Shown: positions 1 to 7,739, counted from the first letter of the stretch. The stretch: 10,135 nt of DNA from Desulfobacterales bacterium (GCA_007127175.1 SKZX01000416.1:1-10135), one strand, 5' to 3'. Numbers and translations are program-made. The notes: a model not told the origin generated them from the sequence alone.

Positions 1-65
1 CGGGAAGAGGGCCGTTCTTATGTGCAGGAGAGCGGTGCGTCAAGGGCATTTTAAACCATGGTGGG

Positions 66-104
66 AAAAAACCCGGCAGGACATGACAGATCATGCCCTG
101 CCGG
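66..104 (-). terminator. Rho-independent terminator of the cytochrome-rhodanese operon
   Basis: Positions 73-86 and 91-104 form a 14-bp stem with one mismatch (A81 against C96) and a four-base loop, CAGA. Read on the minus strand, the stem is followed by GG and a run of six T (66-71). It lies about 40 bp after the stop codon of the rhodanese gene ending at 143, as expected for the end of the minus-strand transcript. The plus-strand side of the stem has no T run, so the terminator works in the minus direction. Confidence 0.85.
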
Positions 105-142
105 CTTATTGCAGTGCCCTGTTTTCAGGGGTGGTTTCTTTG

Positions 143-1177
143 CTATCTTCCGGAAATGTAATCATAATTCATGATTTCTTTATCCGGCAGAAATGTGTTG
201 GGTACATTGTTCTGGCGCATACGGTCATAAATCATCGCATTTGCGCCAAAAAGCAGTGAACGGGCGTCGTATCCCAGAATTTTCAAGTATCCGGCAACGT
301 AGGCGCTGGTCTGGCCCGTAAAACAGTAAAGCACATTGGGAATTTCCGTAGAAAGCGTCAGCAGGTCGTTTTCGCTCCTAAATGGCTGCGTGGCGGGCGG
401 ATAATTGACTGCCCCCGGGACATGGCCTTGTTTTCTGTACAGATCAGGCGCCCAGTAGTTGATGATGTAATACCCGCCATTGGCGTAAAAATCGTGAAAG
501 AGGCAGCAGTGCCCAACCATGATCGGCCCAAAGCCCTCCGCAAAAAGTCTTTCGAGCCGAGCCTCGAGAATTTCCAGAGGTTCTGTTTTCCCGGTGTTAA
601 GGCGCGGAAGTGGTCCGGGTTCGTTTTTGGGCGGCGATTCCGTATGGACAAATTCGGCCATGCGCGCGCTGCTGATATTTTTCAGCCATGAATCCTCCGC
701 AAAAACATGGTTCCATGAACTGATTCCATATTTAAGGGAAACAGTATTGGCGTAACCGGCAGCACGGAGCAGACTTGTCAGGTAACCGGTAGCCTGTCCC
801 GCAAAACAGATGAGAACGATATTTTCGTAAGCCTCTGAATCGATGCTTTTGACGTGGTTGTAGACATCATGAATGTCCACGTGGATGGATCCCTCGATAT
901 GTCCCTTTGCAAAGGCTTCCGGTGAACGAACATCGATCAGGTACTGCTGTTCCTTTCTGGTGAGCAGATTGACTCTCAAGTCCTGGGCGGTAATGATAAA
1001 CGATCCGCCGGTGTGAAGGTAATCCCGTTCGGTTTCAAAAAAATCGAGCAATATTTGCGTTTCATTCACAGGCTCCGGTTGGCGGCCAATGTGTGCGCAT
1101 CCGGGCGCGAGGGCAATCAGCATTGCTGCCGTGAAAGCAATCCACAAAAACAGTCTTTTTGTATAATTCCGCCTCAT
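143..1177 (-). CDS. Tandem-rhodanese lipoprotein, copy 1
   Basis: Exported protein of 344 residues with two rhodanese-like domains. The N-terminus has a basic stretch, a hydrophobic segment and a lipobox-like LAPGC, so Cys27 would be lipidated. Domain 1 (about residues 60-160) carries YLIDVRSPEAF and GHIEG, then the active-site loop CFAGQAT with Cys124. Domain 2 (about 235-325) carries GHVPGAVNYPP and the loop CFTGQTS with Cys285. Rhodanese domains carry sulfur as a persulfide on the loop Cys, and both domains here keep it. The substrate is unknown; polysulfide, thiosulfate or selenium compounds are possible. I chose ATG at 1177 over an overlapping GTG at 1180 because AAAGGAG lies six bases upstream of the ATG, and because this gives exactly the length of the paralogue at 2925-3959. 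It starts 29 bp after the cytochrome gene, probably in one transcript. Confidence 0.9.
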   Translation of the reverse strand: MRRNYTKRLFLWIAFTAAMLIALAPGCAHIGRQPEPVNETQILLDFFETERDYLHTGGSFIITAQDLRVNLLTRKEQQYLIDVRSPEAFAKGHIEGSIHVDIHDVYNHVKSIDSEAYENIVLICFAGQATGYLTSLLRAAGYANTVSLKYGISSWNHVFAEDSWLKNISSARMAEFVHTESPPKNEPGPLPRLNTGKTEPLEILEARLERLFAEGFGPIMVGHCCLFHDFYANGGYYIINYWAPDLYRKQGHVPGAVNYPPATQPFRSENDLLTLSTEIPNVLYCFTGQTSAYVAGYLKILGYDARSLLFGANAMIYDRMRQNNVPNTFLPDKEIMNYDYISGR

Positions 1178-1206
1178 CACTTACTCCTTTATTGTCTTTT
1201 TATCTT

Positions 1207-2556
1207 TTATTCCCAGCCTTTCGGCAGCCTGCCGTCTACCACGATATCCTTGTTCGCAGATTTCTCCCATTCTTTTTCCAGGTCGCTTTTGAAGAGGTAG
1301 AGTTCGCGATTGTGGTTTTCAGGCTCATCGGGGCGTACATGGCAGTTGGCGTAACAGGTATCCCCCTGGTTCACCCGCGTACGCGTTGTCCATTTCTGTA
1401 TATTGTGTGGCGTTGTGTAATTGAACGTGGTTTTTGCATTGAAGTTTTCGGCCTCAGGAACCCCGTAAACGGACCATGAATCCGGTGCGGCCGGGGTTCT
1501 GCGCAGAAGGGCCATCCGGTAGGGCCGGTTTTCAGGAATCGGGTTCATGCCGATTTTGTAGCTCAGGTGGGAGGGAACCCGGGCGCCCTCGCCGCCGATG
1601 TGACAGCTGCCGCAATTGTTGTAATCCTGGGCATGGCAGATATGGCAGTTGAAATCTCCCTTGTGGGCTTCATGGTAAGCGTTTCCGTCGTCATAATCCA
1701 TGTGGCAGTCGCTGCATGCGGGGTTCAGGGCCGATTCATAGCGGTTGGCGTAGATATTGCCGTCACCGTGAACATTTTTCTGGGTGTGGCAATCCTTGCA
1801 AGTGAAACCGGCACGGGTCAAGTGCACATCCGGGTTCGTGCCCGCACCAAGACCGAAATAGGCGTGTCCTCCCCTGCTGGAATGGCAGGCCACGCAGTTG
1901 TCGCGCATGTCAGGGGTTCGCTGGAAATCGTGCCCTTTGTAAAGCCCCCCACCGCCGGCACTCGGCCGGGTGACATGGCACGAACCGCAATCCGCATGGC
2001 ACGTGGCGCAGTTCTGCTCATACCCTTCGTGGACCGCATCCGGCAGTTGGTCATATGAATCGTATCCCAGCCTCAAGGCAACACTGTTTTTCTGCCCCCA
2101 ACCTTTCTGGTGTATACTTCCTTCGAAATTTTCAACAATATCATAGTGGCAGTCGCCGCAGGCCCTTCTGGGGTCAGTCGATGGTGAACGGACGAAATCG
2201 CCGGAATGCGCTTTGGCCTTGTCGCCCGTGTTGTCTATGCCCCCATGACAGGCCGTACAACCAATCTGTCCGTGGACTGAGTTCTGAAACCGCGCAAAAC
2301 CGGGGCCGCCCATGAAAACACGGTCAAACGGCTCGATAAAAGGTGCCGCCCCTCCGCACCCTTCTGCGGGTGGGTCGGTATCCGGGTCGGCCAGTTCCTG
2401 CAATGCCTTGTAATTGGTGTGGCACTCCAGGCAGGAAGCGATTCCATTTATTGCCCTGTCCGGTTGGACTGGTCGTTTATCCACACAACCTGAATGTATC
2501 ATCACCAAAAAAAGAAAACCGGATGCACAGATGCAGAGCAGTAAAACCTTTTTCAT
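1207..2556 (-). CDS. Multihaem c-type cytochrome lipoprotein (10 CxxCH + 1 CxxxCH)
   Basis: A 449-residue exported cytochrome. Ten CxxCH motifs start at residues 42, 100, 133, 183, 190, 221, 253, 281, 304 and 315, and an eleventh, wider CYANCH (CxxxCH) is at 401-406. The N-terminus is a hydrophobic signal ending in HSGC, so Cys24 may be lipidated, although His at -3 is not typical. Conserved-looking stretches include HIEP-like FIEPFDRV near 73-80, RGGHAYFG near 228-235 and VHGDGN near 262-267. The last 130 residues are haem-poor apart from the CxxxCH and end hydrophilic. The protein should carry electrons in the periplasm or at the outer membrane. I do not recognise a named family; octahaem tetrathionate-reductase-like or outer-membrane electron-conduit cytochromes are alternatives. 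CTGGAGG lies seven bases before the ATG. It precedes the rhodanese gene at 143-1177 by 29 bp, which ties the two functionally. Confidence 0.92.
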   Translation of the reverse strand: MKKVLLLCICASGFLFLVMIHSGCVDKRPVQPDRAINGIASCLECHTNYKALQELADPDTDPPAEGCGGAAPFIEPFDRVFMGGPGFARFQNSVHGQIGCTACHGGIDNTGDKAKAHSGDFVRSPSTDPRRACGDCHYDIVENFEGSIHQKGWGQKNSVALRLGYDSYDQLPDAVHEGYEQNCATCHADCGSCHVTRPSAGGGGLYKGHDFQRTPDMRDNCVACHSSRGGHAYFGLGAGTNPDVHLTRAGFTCKDCHTQKNVHGDGNIYANRYESALNPACSDCHMDYDDGNAYHEAHKGDFNCHICHAQDYNNCGSCHIGGEGARVPSHLSYKIGMNPIPENRPYRMALLRRTPAAPDSWSVYGVPEAENFNAKTTFNYTTPHNIQKWTTRTRVNQGDTCYANCHVRPDEPENHNRELYLFKSDLEKEWEKSANKDIVVDGRLPKGWE

Positions 2557-2672
2557 AAAAAAACCTCCAGAATCGGGGTTGCAGCAGATCTTTTACCAAG
2601 CCCCGGATCGCTTGGCGATATGACAGTGGCAAAGAACGGACAGAGCCTGCTTTAAATCGGTTTCGAATCTCT

Positions 2673-2701
2673 TTTATACATGAAAACGAGGTGGTTTTAA
2701 A
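2673..2701 (-). promoter_or_regulatory. Candidate sigma70-type promoter for the cytochrome operon
   Basis: On the minus strand TTTAAA (2696-2701, four of six matches to TTGACA) and TATAAA (2673-2678, five of six to TATAAT) are 17 bp apart. Transcription would begin near 2666, giving a leader of roughly 110 nt before the ATG at 2556. The region is AT-rich, so a chance match is possible. Confidence 0.35.
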
Positions 2702-2829
2702 CATCGTTTTTTAACATTAAAAGTGTTTTACAAGGCAATGCACTTCGCACCGTTTCAACGTTCATTCGCTATGCGGTGAAAGTTTGAGCACGAAGACCGG
2801 ATTATACATTATTATTCAATGGTGTGTAT

Positions 2830-2896
2830 GCAAAAAGGGAACAATGCCCGAAACGCCTCAGATGGCATGAAACATCATAGCTTGTTGCCTTTTTGC
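2830..2896 (-). repeat. Imperfect 15-bp inverted repeat, possible terminator of rhodanese copy 2
   Basis: GCAAAAAGGGAACAA (2830-2844) and TTGTTGCCTTTTTGC (2882-2896) are inverted copies with one mismatch. Between them a smaller pair, ATGCC and GGCAT, could extend the structure into a branched hairpin. It begins about 30 bp after the stop of the gene ending at 2925. The outer stem ends in a run of five T on either strand, so it could terminate the minus-strand rhodanese transcript. A small mobile-element remnant is the other reading; I saw no flanking target duplication. Confidence 0.5.
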
Positions 2897-2924
2897 TATC
2901 CCGCCCCTATCAAGGACAAATGAT

Positions 2925-3959
2925 TTACTGCCCTCCGGAAACGTAGTTGTAATTCAGGATCTCGGTGTCCTGCAAAAATGTATTCGGTACGTTATTCTGC
3001 TTCATTCTGTCAAAAATCATTGAATTGGCGCCGAATTCCAGGCTGCGGGCGTCATATCCCAATATACGCAGATATCCTGAGATGTATGCACTGGTCTGCC
3101 CGGTAAAGCAGTAAAAAACATTTGGTGCATCCGGGGAGAGGGTCAAAAGATCGTTTTGACGCTTAAAGGGCTGCGTTGCAGGCGGATAGTTAATTGCTCC
3201 GGGAATGTGCCCCTGTTCCCTGTAGAGTTCAGGAGACCAGTAGTTCACGACATAAAATTCGCCGTTTGTATATAAATTATGAAACACTTTGCCATGGTTA
3301 ACCATTATCCGTTCATGGCCTTCAGCAAAAAGCTTTTCGAGGCGAGCCGCTAAAATTTCTTCCGGGTCTGTTTTTCCAGTATTGATACGCGGCAGTGGAC
3401 CCGGTTTATTTTTAGGCGGTGATTCGGTGTGTACAAACTCTGAGACGCGCTGGCTGCTAAGCCTTGTCAGCCATGCACCCTCTGCAAAAACGTAGGCCCA
3501 CGAGCTCATGCCCCATTTAAGAGATTTTACGTTGCCATAACCGGCTGCCCTGAGAAGGGAGGTCAGATAGGCTGTGGACTGGCCGTCGCAACTGATTAAA
3601 ACGATGTTTTCGTATGCATCTGCATCAATGCTTTTGACGTGGTTGTAAAGGTTATGAGGGTCAACATGTACGGCGCCTTCAATATGACCTGTGGAGAAAT
3701 CTTCCGGCGAACGCGTATCAATCATATAAATTTTGTCCGGGCGGGTCAATATCTCTACTCTTAAGGCTTGGGCGGTTATAATAAAGGAACCGCCTGTATG
3801 CAGATAATCACGTTCATTTTCAAAAAAATCGAGCAAAACCTGTGCTTCGCTATCAGGCTTTGGCCCAAGTCCGATATGGGCGCATCCCGACGACATTGAC
3901 AGCACCATAACAACAAGCAAACAGCTCAATAAAAAAGTTTTCCTGAAATTTCCCATCAT
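2925..3959 (-). CDS. Tandem-rhodanese lipoprotein, copy 2
   Basis: A 344-residue paralogue of the protein at 143-1177, matching along its whole length, including the shared DYLHTGGSFIITAQ, YNHVKSID and QNNVPNTFL stretches. The signal sequence ends in SMSSGC, so Cys26 is the likely lipidated residue. Domain 2 keeps the loop CFTGQTS with Cys284. In domain 1 the loop reads SCDGQST: alignment to copy 1 puts Ser123 at the catalytic Cys position and shifts the only Cys to the next residue (124), so this domain may be inactive or altered. An upstream in-frame GTG at 3965 exists, but AGGAG lies five bases before the ATG at 3959, and that start equalises the lengths of the paralogues. The 368-bp gap to the cytochrome gene suggests separate transcription. 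Confidence 0.9.
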   Translation of the reverse strand: MMGNFRKTFLLSCLLVVMVLSMSSGCAHIGLGPKPDSEAQVLLDFFENERDYLHTGGSFIITAQALRVEILTRPDKIYMIDTRSPEDFSTGHIEGAVHVDPHNLYNHVKSIDADAYENIVLISCDGQSTAYLTSLLRAAGYGNVKSLKWGMSSWAYVFAEGAWLTRLSSQRVSEFVHTESPPKNKPGPLPRINTGKTDPEEILAARLEKLFAEGHERIMVNHGKVFHNLYTNGEFYVVNYWSPELYREQGHIPGAINYPPATQPFKRQNDLLTLSPDAPNVFYCFTGQTSAYISGYLRILGYDARSLEFGANSMIFDRMKQNNVPNTFLQDTEILNYNYVSGGQ

Positions 3960-4048
3960 TTCCACTCCTGTATAAAATTTTTTGCCGATTTAAACCGTTT
4001 TATCAATATTTTCAGAATTTTTCTGCCGGTTTACCAATACCGGATGAA

Positions 4049-4086
4049 CCGGTTCAGCGGACGGCGTACCTCCGCCACTGAACCGG
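4049..4086 (-). terminator. Hairpin after katG, possible transcription end
   Basis: CCGGTTCAG (4049-4057) and CTGAACCGG (4078-4086) form a perfect 9-bp stem. Two further pairs follow past a mismatch, around a loop of about 16 bases. It is about 60 bp after the katG stop codon. There is no T run directly after it on the minus strand, so it is at best a weak intrinsic terminator or a transcript-stabilising hairpin. A second small hairpin (CCGGT...ACCGG) lies just beyond it, near 4033. Confidence 0.4.
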
Positions 4087-4148
4087 CTGCTGGCCTACCA
4101 TTTTCTTGAATACTCCGTCAGAATCCCTTGATGCGGTTCAGGCTGCGA

Positions 4149-6344
4149 TCAAGACAGGTCGAACCGGTCGAGATTCATGACTTTGTTCCAGGTTGCAACA
4201 AAATCGCCCAGGAACTTGTCCCGTGCGTCTGCACAACCGTAAACTTCGGCAACGGCCCGGAGTTGGGAGTTCGAACCGAAGATCAGGTCGACACTGGTTG
4301 CAGTCCACTTGATCTCGCCCGTGTTGCGGTCACGGCCCTCGAAGATGTCTTCGTCTTCCGAAGTCGCCTTCCACTCCGTGCCCATGTCGAGCAGGTTGAC
4401 AAAGAAATCGTTGGTCAGGGACTCCGGGTGCTTTGTCAAGACACCGTGCCCGGACCCGCCGAAGTTCGCACCCAGTACGCGAAGTCCGCCGACAAGAACG
4501 GTCATCTCCGGCGCTGTCAGTGTCAGAAGCTGCGCCTTGTCCACCAGCATTTCACCGCCCGATACGGCGTACCTGGCCTTCTGATAGTTGCGGAACCCGT
4601 CAGCCTTGGGTTCGAGTACGCTAAAGGAGTCCACATCGGTCTGGTCCTGCGAGGCGTCCATACGCCCGGGGGTGAATGGAACCGTCACATCGTGAGCGGC
4701 ATTCCTGGCCGCCTGCTCGATACCCGCGCAGCCGCCCAGAACGATCAGGTCTGCCAGAGAAATCCTCTTTCCGCCGGACTGCGATTCGTTGAATGCATTT
4801 TGGATACCGTCCAGGGCCTTGAGCACCTTCGCCAGGCGGTCGGGCTCGTTGACTTCCCAATCCTTCTGCGGCGCAAGACGAATGCGGGCACCGTTGGCGC
4901 CGCCGCGCATATCGGAACCGCGGAAGGTGGCCGCCGACGCCCAGGCAGTCGAAACCAGATCGGACACGGACAGGCCGGAACCCAGAATCTCGGCCTTGAG
5001 AGCGGCGATATCCCGATCGTCAACCAGTTTATGATCGACGGCGGGGATGGGATCCTGCCAGATGAGCGCCTCCGCCGGAACCTCCGGACCAAGATAGCGC
5101 GAGCGGGGACCCATATCGCGGTGTGTCAGTTTGAACCAGGCCCGGGAGAAGGCGTCGGCGAATTCCTCGGGATTGGCCAGGTAGCGCCGTGCGATCGGCT
5201 CGTAGGCCGGATCGTAGCGAAGCGAGAGGTCTGCCGTGGTCATCATCGGCCGGTGCTTCTTCGACGGGTCGTGCGCGTCGACCACCATGTCCTCGTCTTC
5301 CACGTCCTTGGCCAGCCACTGATTCGCTCCGGCCGGGCTCTTGATGAGTTCCCACTCGTACTTGAACAGCACCTTGAGGTAGCCCATATCCCATTGGGTC
5401 GGATTCGGCTTCCAGGCGCCCTCGATGCCGCTGCTGATCGTGTCGCCGCCCTTGCCGCTTTTGAAGCTGCTCTTCCAGCCGAGACCCTGCTCTTCGAGGC
5501 CTGCGGCTTCGGGCTCGGGGCCCACGTGAGTCGCGGGACCGGCGCCGTGGCATTTTCCGAACGTGTGCCCGCCGGCGACGAGCGCGACGGTCTCTTCGTC
5601 GTTCATTGCCATTCGAGCAAAAGTTTCCCGAACGTCCCGGCCGGATGCGACCGGATCGGGGTTGCCATTTGGCCCTTCGGGATTGACATAGATCAGGCCC
5701 ATCTGGACGGCCGCGAGCGGGTTTTCAAGATCGCGGTCGCCCGAATAGCGGTTGTCGCCGAGCCATTTATCCTCGCTGCCCCAGTAGATGTCCTCTTCGG
5801 GCTCCCAGACGTCTACACGACCGCCGGCGAACCCGAAGGTCTTGAAGCCCATCGACTCCAGAGCGCAGTTGCCGGCCAGGATCATCAGGTCAGCCCAGGA
5901 GATTTTACTGCCGTATTTCTGCTTGATCGGCCAGAGCAGACGGCGCGCCTTGTCAAGGTTGACGTTGTCGGGCCAGCTGTTGAGGGGCGCCAGGCGCTGG
6001 GAGCCGGAACCTGCGCCGCCGCGGCCGTCGCCCATGCGATAGGTGCCGGCGCTGTGCCAGGCCATTCGGATGAATAGCCCCCCGTAGTGGCCATAATCGG
6101 CCGGCCACCAGTTCTGGGAGTCGGTCATCAGCGCGTAAAGGTCCTTTTTCACGGCCTGCAGGTCGAGTTTTTTGAATTCCTCGGCGTAGTTGAACGACTT
6201 GCCCATGGGGTTGCTCAAGTTCGAGTGCTGGTGAAGAATCCTGAGGTTGACCTGGTTCGGCCACCACTCCCGATTTGAGGTGCCGCCGCCGGCAATGGGT
6301 TTTTTGGTTGCGCCCGTCACCGGGCATTTGCTATGTTCATTCAT
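4149..6344 (-). CDS. katG: Catalase-peroxidase KatG
   Basis: Haem enzyme of 731 residues, full length for the family, that breaks down hydrogen peroxide and also acts as a peroxidase. The N-terminal catalytic domain shows the distal Arg93, Trp96 and His97 in FIRMAWHSAGTYR. It also has the Tyr219 and Met245 that with Trp96 form the family's Met-Tyr-Trp adduct, the proximal His260 in VAGGHTFGKCHGAG, Trp311 in GAWKPNPTQWD, Asp372, and the mobile Arg409. Spacings match those I recall for the Mycobacterium tuberculosis enzyme apart from one-residue shifts. The C-terminal half is the usual haem-less duplicate. AAAGGAGG lies seven bases before the ATG. It has no export signal, so it acts in the cytoplasm. 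It follows perR by 169 bp on the same strand and is probably under PerR control. The gene is visibly richer in G+C than its neighbours, which could mean horizontal acquisition. Confidence 0.98.
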   Translation of the reverse strand: MNEHSKCPVTGATKKPIAGGGTSNREWWPNQVNLRILHQHSNLSNPMGKSFNYAEEFKKLDLQAVKKDLYALMTDSQNWWPADYGHYGGLFIRMAWHSAGTYRMGDGRGGAGSGSQRLAPLNSWPDNVNLDKARRLLWPIKQKYGSKISWADLMILAGNCALESMGFKTFGFAGGRVDVWEPEEDIYWGSEDKWLGDNRYSGDRDLENPLAAVQMGLIYVNPEGPNGNPDPVASGRDVRETFARMAMNDEETVALVAGGHTFGKCHGAGPATHVGPEPEAAGLEEQGLGWKSSFKSGKGGDTISSGIEGAWKPNPTQWDMGYLKVLFKYEWELIKSPAGANQWLAKDVEDEDMVVDAHDPSKKHRPMMTTADLSLRYDPAYEPIARRYLANPEEFADAFSRAWFKLTHRDMGPRSRYLGPEVPAEALIWQDPIPAVDHKLVDDRDIAALKAEILGSGLSVSDLVSTAWASAATFRGSDMRGGANGARIRLAPQKDWEVNEPDRLAKVLKALDGIQNAFNESQSGGKRISLADLIVLGGCAGIEQAARNAAHDVTVPFTPGRMDASQDQTDVDSFSVLEPKADGFRNYQKARYAVSGGEMLVDKAQLLTLTAPEMTVLVGGLRVLGANFGGSGHGVLTKHPESLTNDFFVNLLDMGTEWKATSEDEDIFEGRDRNTGEIKWTATSVDLIFGSNSQLRAVAEVYGCADARDKFLGDFVATWNKVMNLDRFDLS

Positions 6345-6513
6345 AAATAATCCTCCTTTAAGTGCTTTAAGTGTTAGTGGTTATGTACCGTGCTGCCATG
6401 AAGCGCGTGCTTGGGTGCCCCGTCCATTGCATTGCCTGTAAAAAGCCGGTCAGCTTGAATGCAGAAATAAAATATTAAGTGAAATTTATATCCGTAAAGA
6501 AAGAAAAATAATA

Positions 6514-6957
6514 TCAGGCTTCCTCGGTCATGCAATCGCTGCATATTCCGAAAAAATCCAGGCGATGATTCAGTATTTTGAATTTCGTTTCCCTGGCGAC
6601 CTCCTTTGCCATGACATCCATGCTGGTTAAATCCGGGTCGACGATTTTTCTGCACTTGACACAGATGACGTGTGGGTGGTGGTGAGGCTTGTTGCCGTCA
6701 TATCGGTTGCTCCCATCCGGAAATCCCAGTTCAAGCACTTCACCGATGGACTTGATCAATAAAATGTTTCTGTACACAGTAGCAAGACTCATCGTGGGGA
6801 AATCGTTTTTAAGATGGTCAAAAATGGTTTCAACACTGGGATGGTCTTCGCTTTTGGCAAGAACAGACGCAATGGCCATTCGCTGGGGCGTAATCTTGTG
6901 GCCGTGATTCCGTAATTTCCGGATGATAATTTCAAATCTCTTTTTTGGGTCTGCCAA
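6514..6957 (-). CDS. perR: Peroxide-responsive Fur-family repressor PerR
   Basis: A 147-residue Fur-family repressor. Residues 1-80 form the winged-helix DNA-binding domain (KITPQRMAIASVL, then LATVYRNI as recognition helix). Residues 85-147 are the metal and dimerisation domain, with two CxxC pairs (99/102 and 139/142) for structural zinc. Aligned with Bacillus subtilis PerR, the regulatory metal ligands are His39, Asp87, His94, His96 and Asp107. Asp rather than Glu at the last site is the PerR signature. In that family, iron-catalysed oxidation of the ligand His releases DNA. I chose the TTG start because GAAAAGG lies eight bases upstream. The longer GTG start at 6999 would put the promoter -10 box and the Per box inside the gene. 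With katG directly downstream, PerR probably represses both. Confidence 0.92.
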   Translation of the reverse strand: MADPKKRFEIIIRKLRNHGHKITPQRMAIASVLAKSEDHPSVETIFDHLKNDFPTMSLATVYRNILLIKSIGEVLELGFPDGSNRYDGNKPHHHPHVICVKCRKIVDPDLTSMDVMAKEVARETKFKILNHRLDFFGICSDCMTEEA

Positions 6958-6976
6958 TGCAAAAACCTTTTCTAAA

Positions 6977-6991
6977 AAATAATAATTATCA
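6977..6991 (-). promoter_or_regulatory. Per box (PerR operator)
   Basis: On the minus strand TGATAATTATTATTT matches 12 of the 15 positions of the Bacillus subtilis Per box TTATAATTATTATAA. It abuts the putative -10 box and covers the expected transcription start of perR, an ideal place for repression, and it lies 19 bp before the TTG start. No second clear Per box was found before katG, so katG control probably works through co-transcription from this site. Confidence 0.7.
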
Positions 6992-7018
6992 TTTAACACT
7001 GATTTCCATTTGTGTCAA
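6991..7018 (-). promoter_or_regulatory. Promoter of perR(-katG)
   Basis: A perfect TTGACA (7013-7018) is followed after 16 bp by TTAAAT (6991-6996, four of six to TATAAT) on the minus strand. Transcription would begin near 6984, within the Per box and downstream of the GTG at 6999, which supports the TTG start for perR. Confidence 0.6.
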
Positions 7019-7055
7019 CCCGCATGATTTGACCTGTCAGTAACAAACAATCTGT

Positions 7056-7320
7056 CTATTTTACTATAATCACTGCATGGCCCCGGTGCATTCGATGTGA
7101 AAAATTCGTTCCCCCGGGGCACTGCTTCTGAATCGGATATATTTCCTGAACCGGCCGGCCACCTTTTTGGGGATGAAACGCCTTCATTTTGACGGCCGCT
7201 CCTGGGGCTGACCAGGAACAATTCAGAGCCATAGACATTTATCATCCTGAGTTTGAGAACCTCCCCGATACACATGCCTCCTTCGGCCATCAATTCAAAT
7301 ATCAGGCGATACCTTGGATA
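7056..7320 (-). pseudogene. Degraded tyrosine recombinase (phage-type integrase) fragment
   Basis: One minus-strand frame from about 7317 to 7164 reads PRYRLIFELMAEGG, then a block GMCIGEVLKLR, then ELFLVSPRSGRQNEGV. This is the start of the catalytic domain of tyrosine recombinases, usually GxRxGEvLxLr followed by pKSGRe. The similarity then moves to another frame (about 7172-7056: FHPQKGGRPVQEIY, later HAVIIVK, then a stop), which implies a frameshift near 7168. The first catalytic Arg is replaced by Cys (codon TGT at 7270-7272, one transition from CGT). The other active-site blocks (HxxR, the Tyr) are missing. No convincing N-terminal arm-binding or core-binding domain is seen upstream. 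It is a dead remnant that ends 38 bp from the perR promoter and marks past integration nearby. Confidence 0.6.
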
Positions 7321-7739
7321 GTCGGTGGGGAAAAATTCGTCTTTTTTTCGATTGCGGCGCTGATTGTCCGGTTGAAAATGTGTCCTGGAATATGGTGCAG
7401 AATTGTATTGATCAATTAAATGCCTTCGAGGAAACGGACAGGTGTGCGCTGCCCTCTGAGGCCCAACGGGAGTATTCAGCCCGGCCAGGCAGCAGCAATG
7501 GGTTTCGCCAATGGCCAGATAACGCATATTCTTTGTGGTCCGGTTTTGGAAAGCATGGGATGGTATAATTATGATTCAGAGGGTTCCGGCCCATGCGTCT
7601 TTAAAATCAGCCATAAAACCGGTTTCCGGCATGAGAAAGCCTTAGGCGTTGTATTCTATCCCTTAAAAGAGCCGGTATGTGAGTTCAAACTTACATCGAA
7701 ACAGCAAGGGTGTATGTCCGGATGCCACCGAGATGTCGG
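7321..7739. other. Stretch without a recognisable gene
   Basis: Both strands have open frames here, but none shows a recognisable motif, a good ribosome binding site or protein-like composition. It may be further decayed integration debris between the recombinase remnant and the 240-residue gene. No RNA gene, repeat array or strong terminator was seen. Confidence 0.4.

Noticed and set aside
1567..2058. Plus-strand open frame of 163 codons opposite the cytochrome gene
   Set aside because: Low-complexity Val/Ala-rich translation produced by the antisense of repeated CxxCH codons; no ribosome binding site or domain.
4128..6077. Plus-strand open frame of 649 codons opposite katG
   Set aside because: It is antisense to a gene with every KatG catalytic residue. 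Its length follows from the GC-rich third positions of katG, and its translation shows no family motif.
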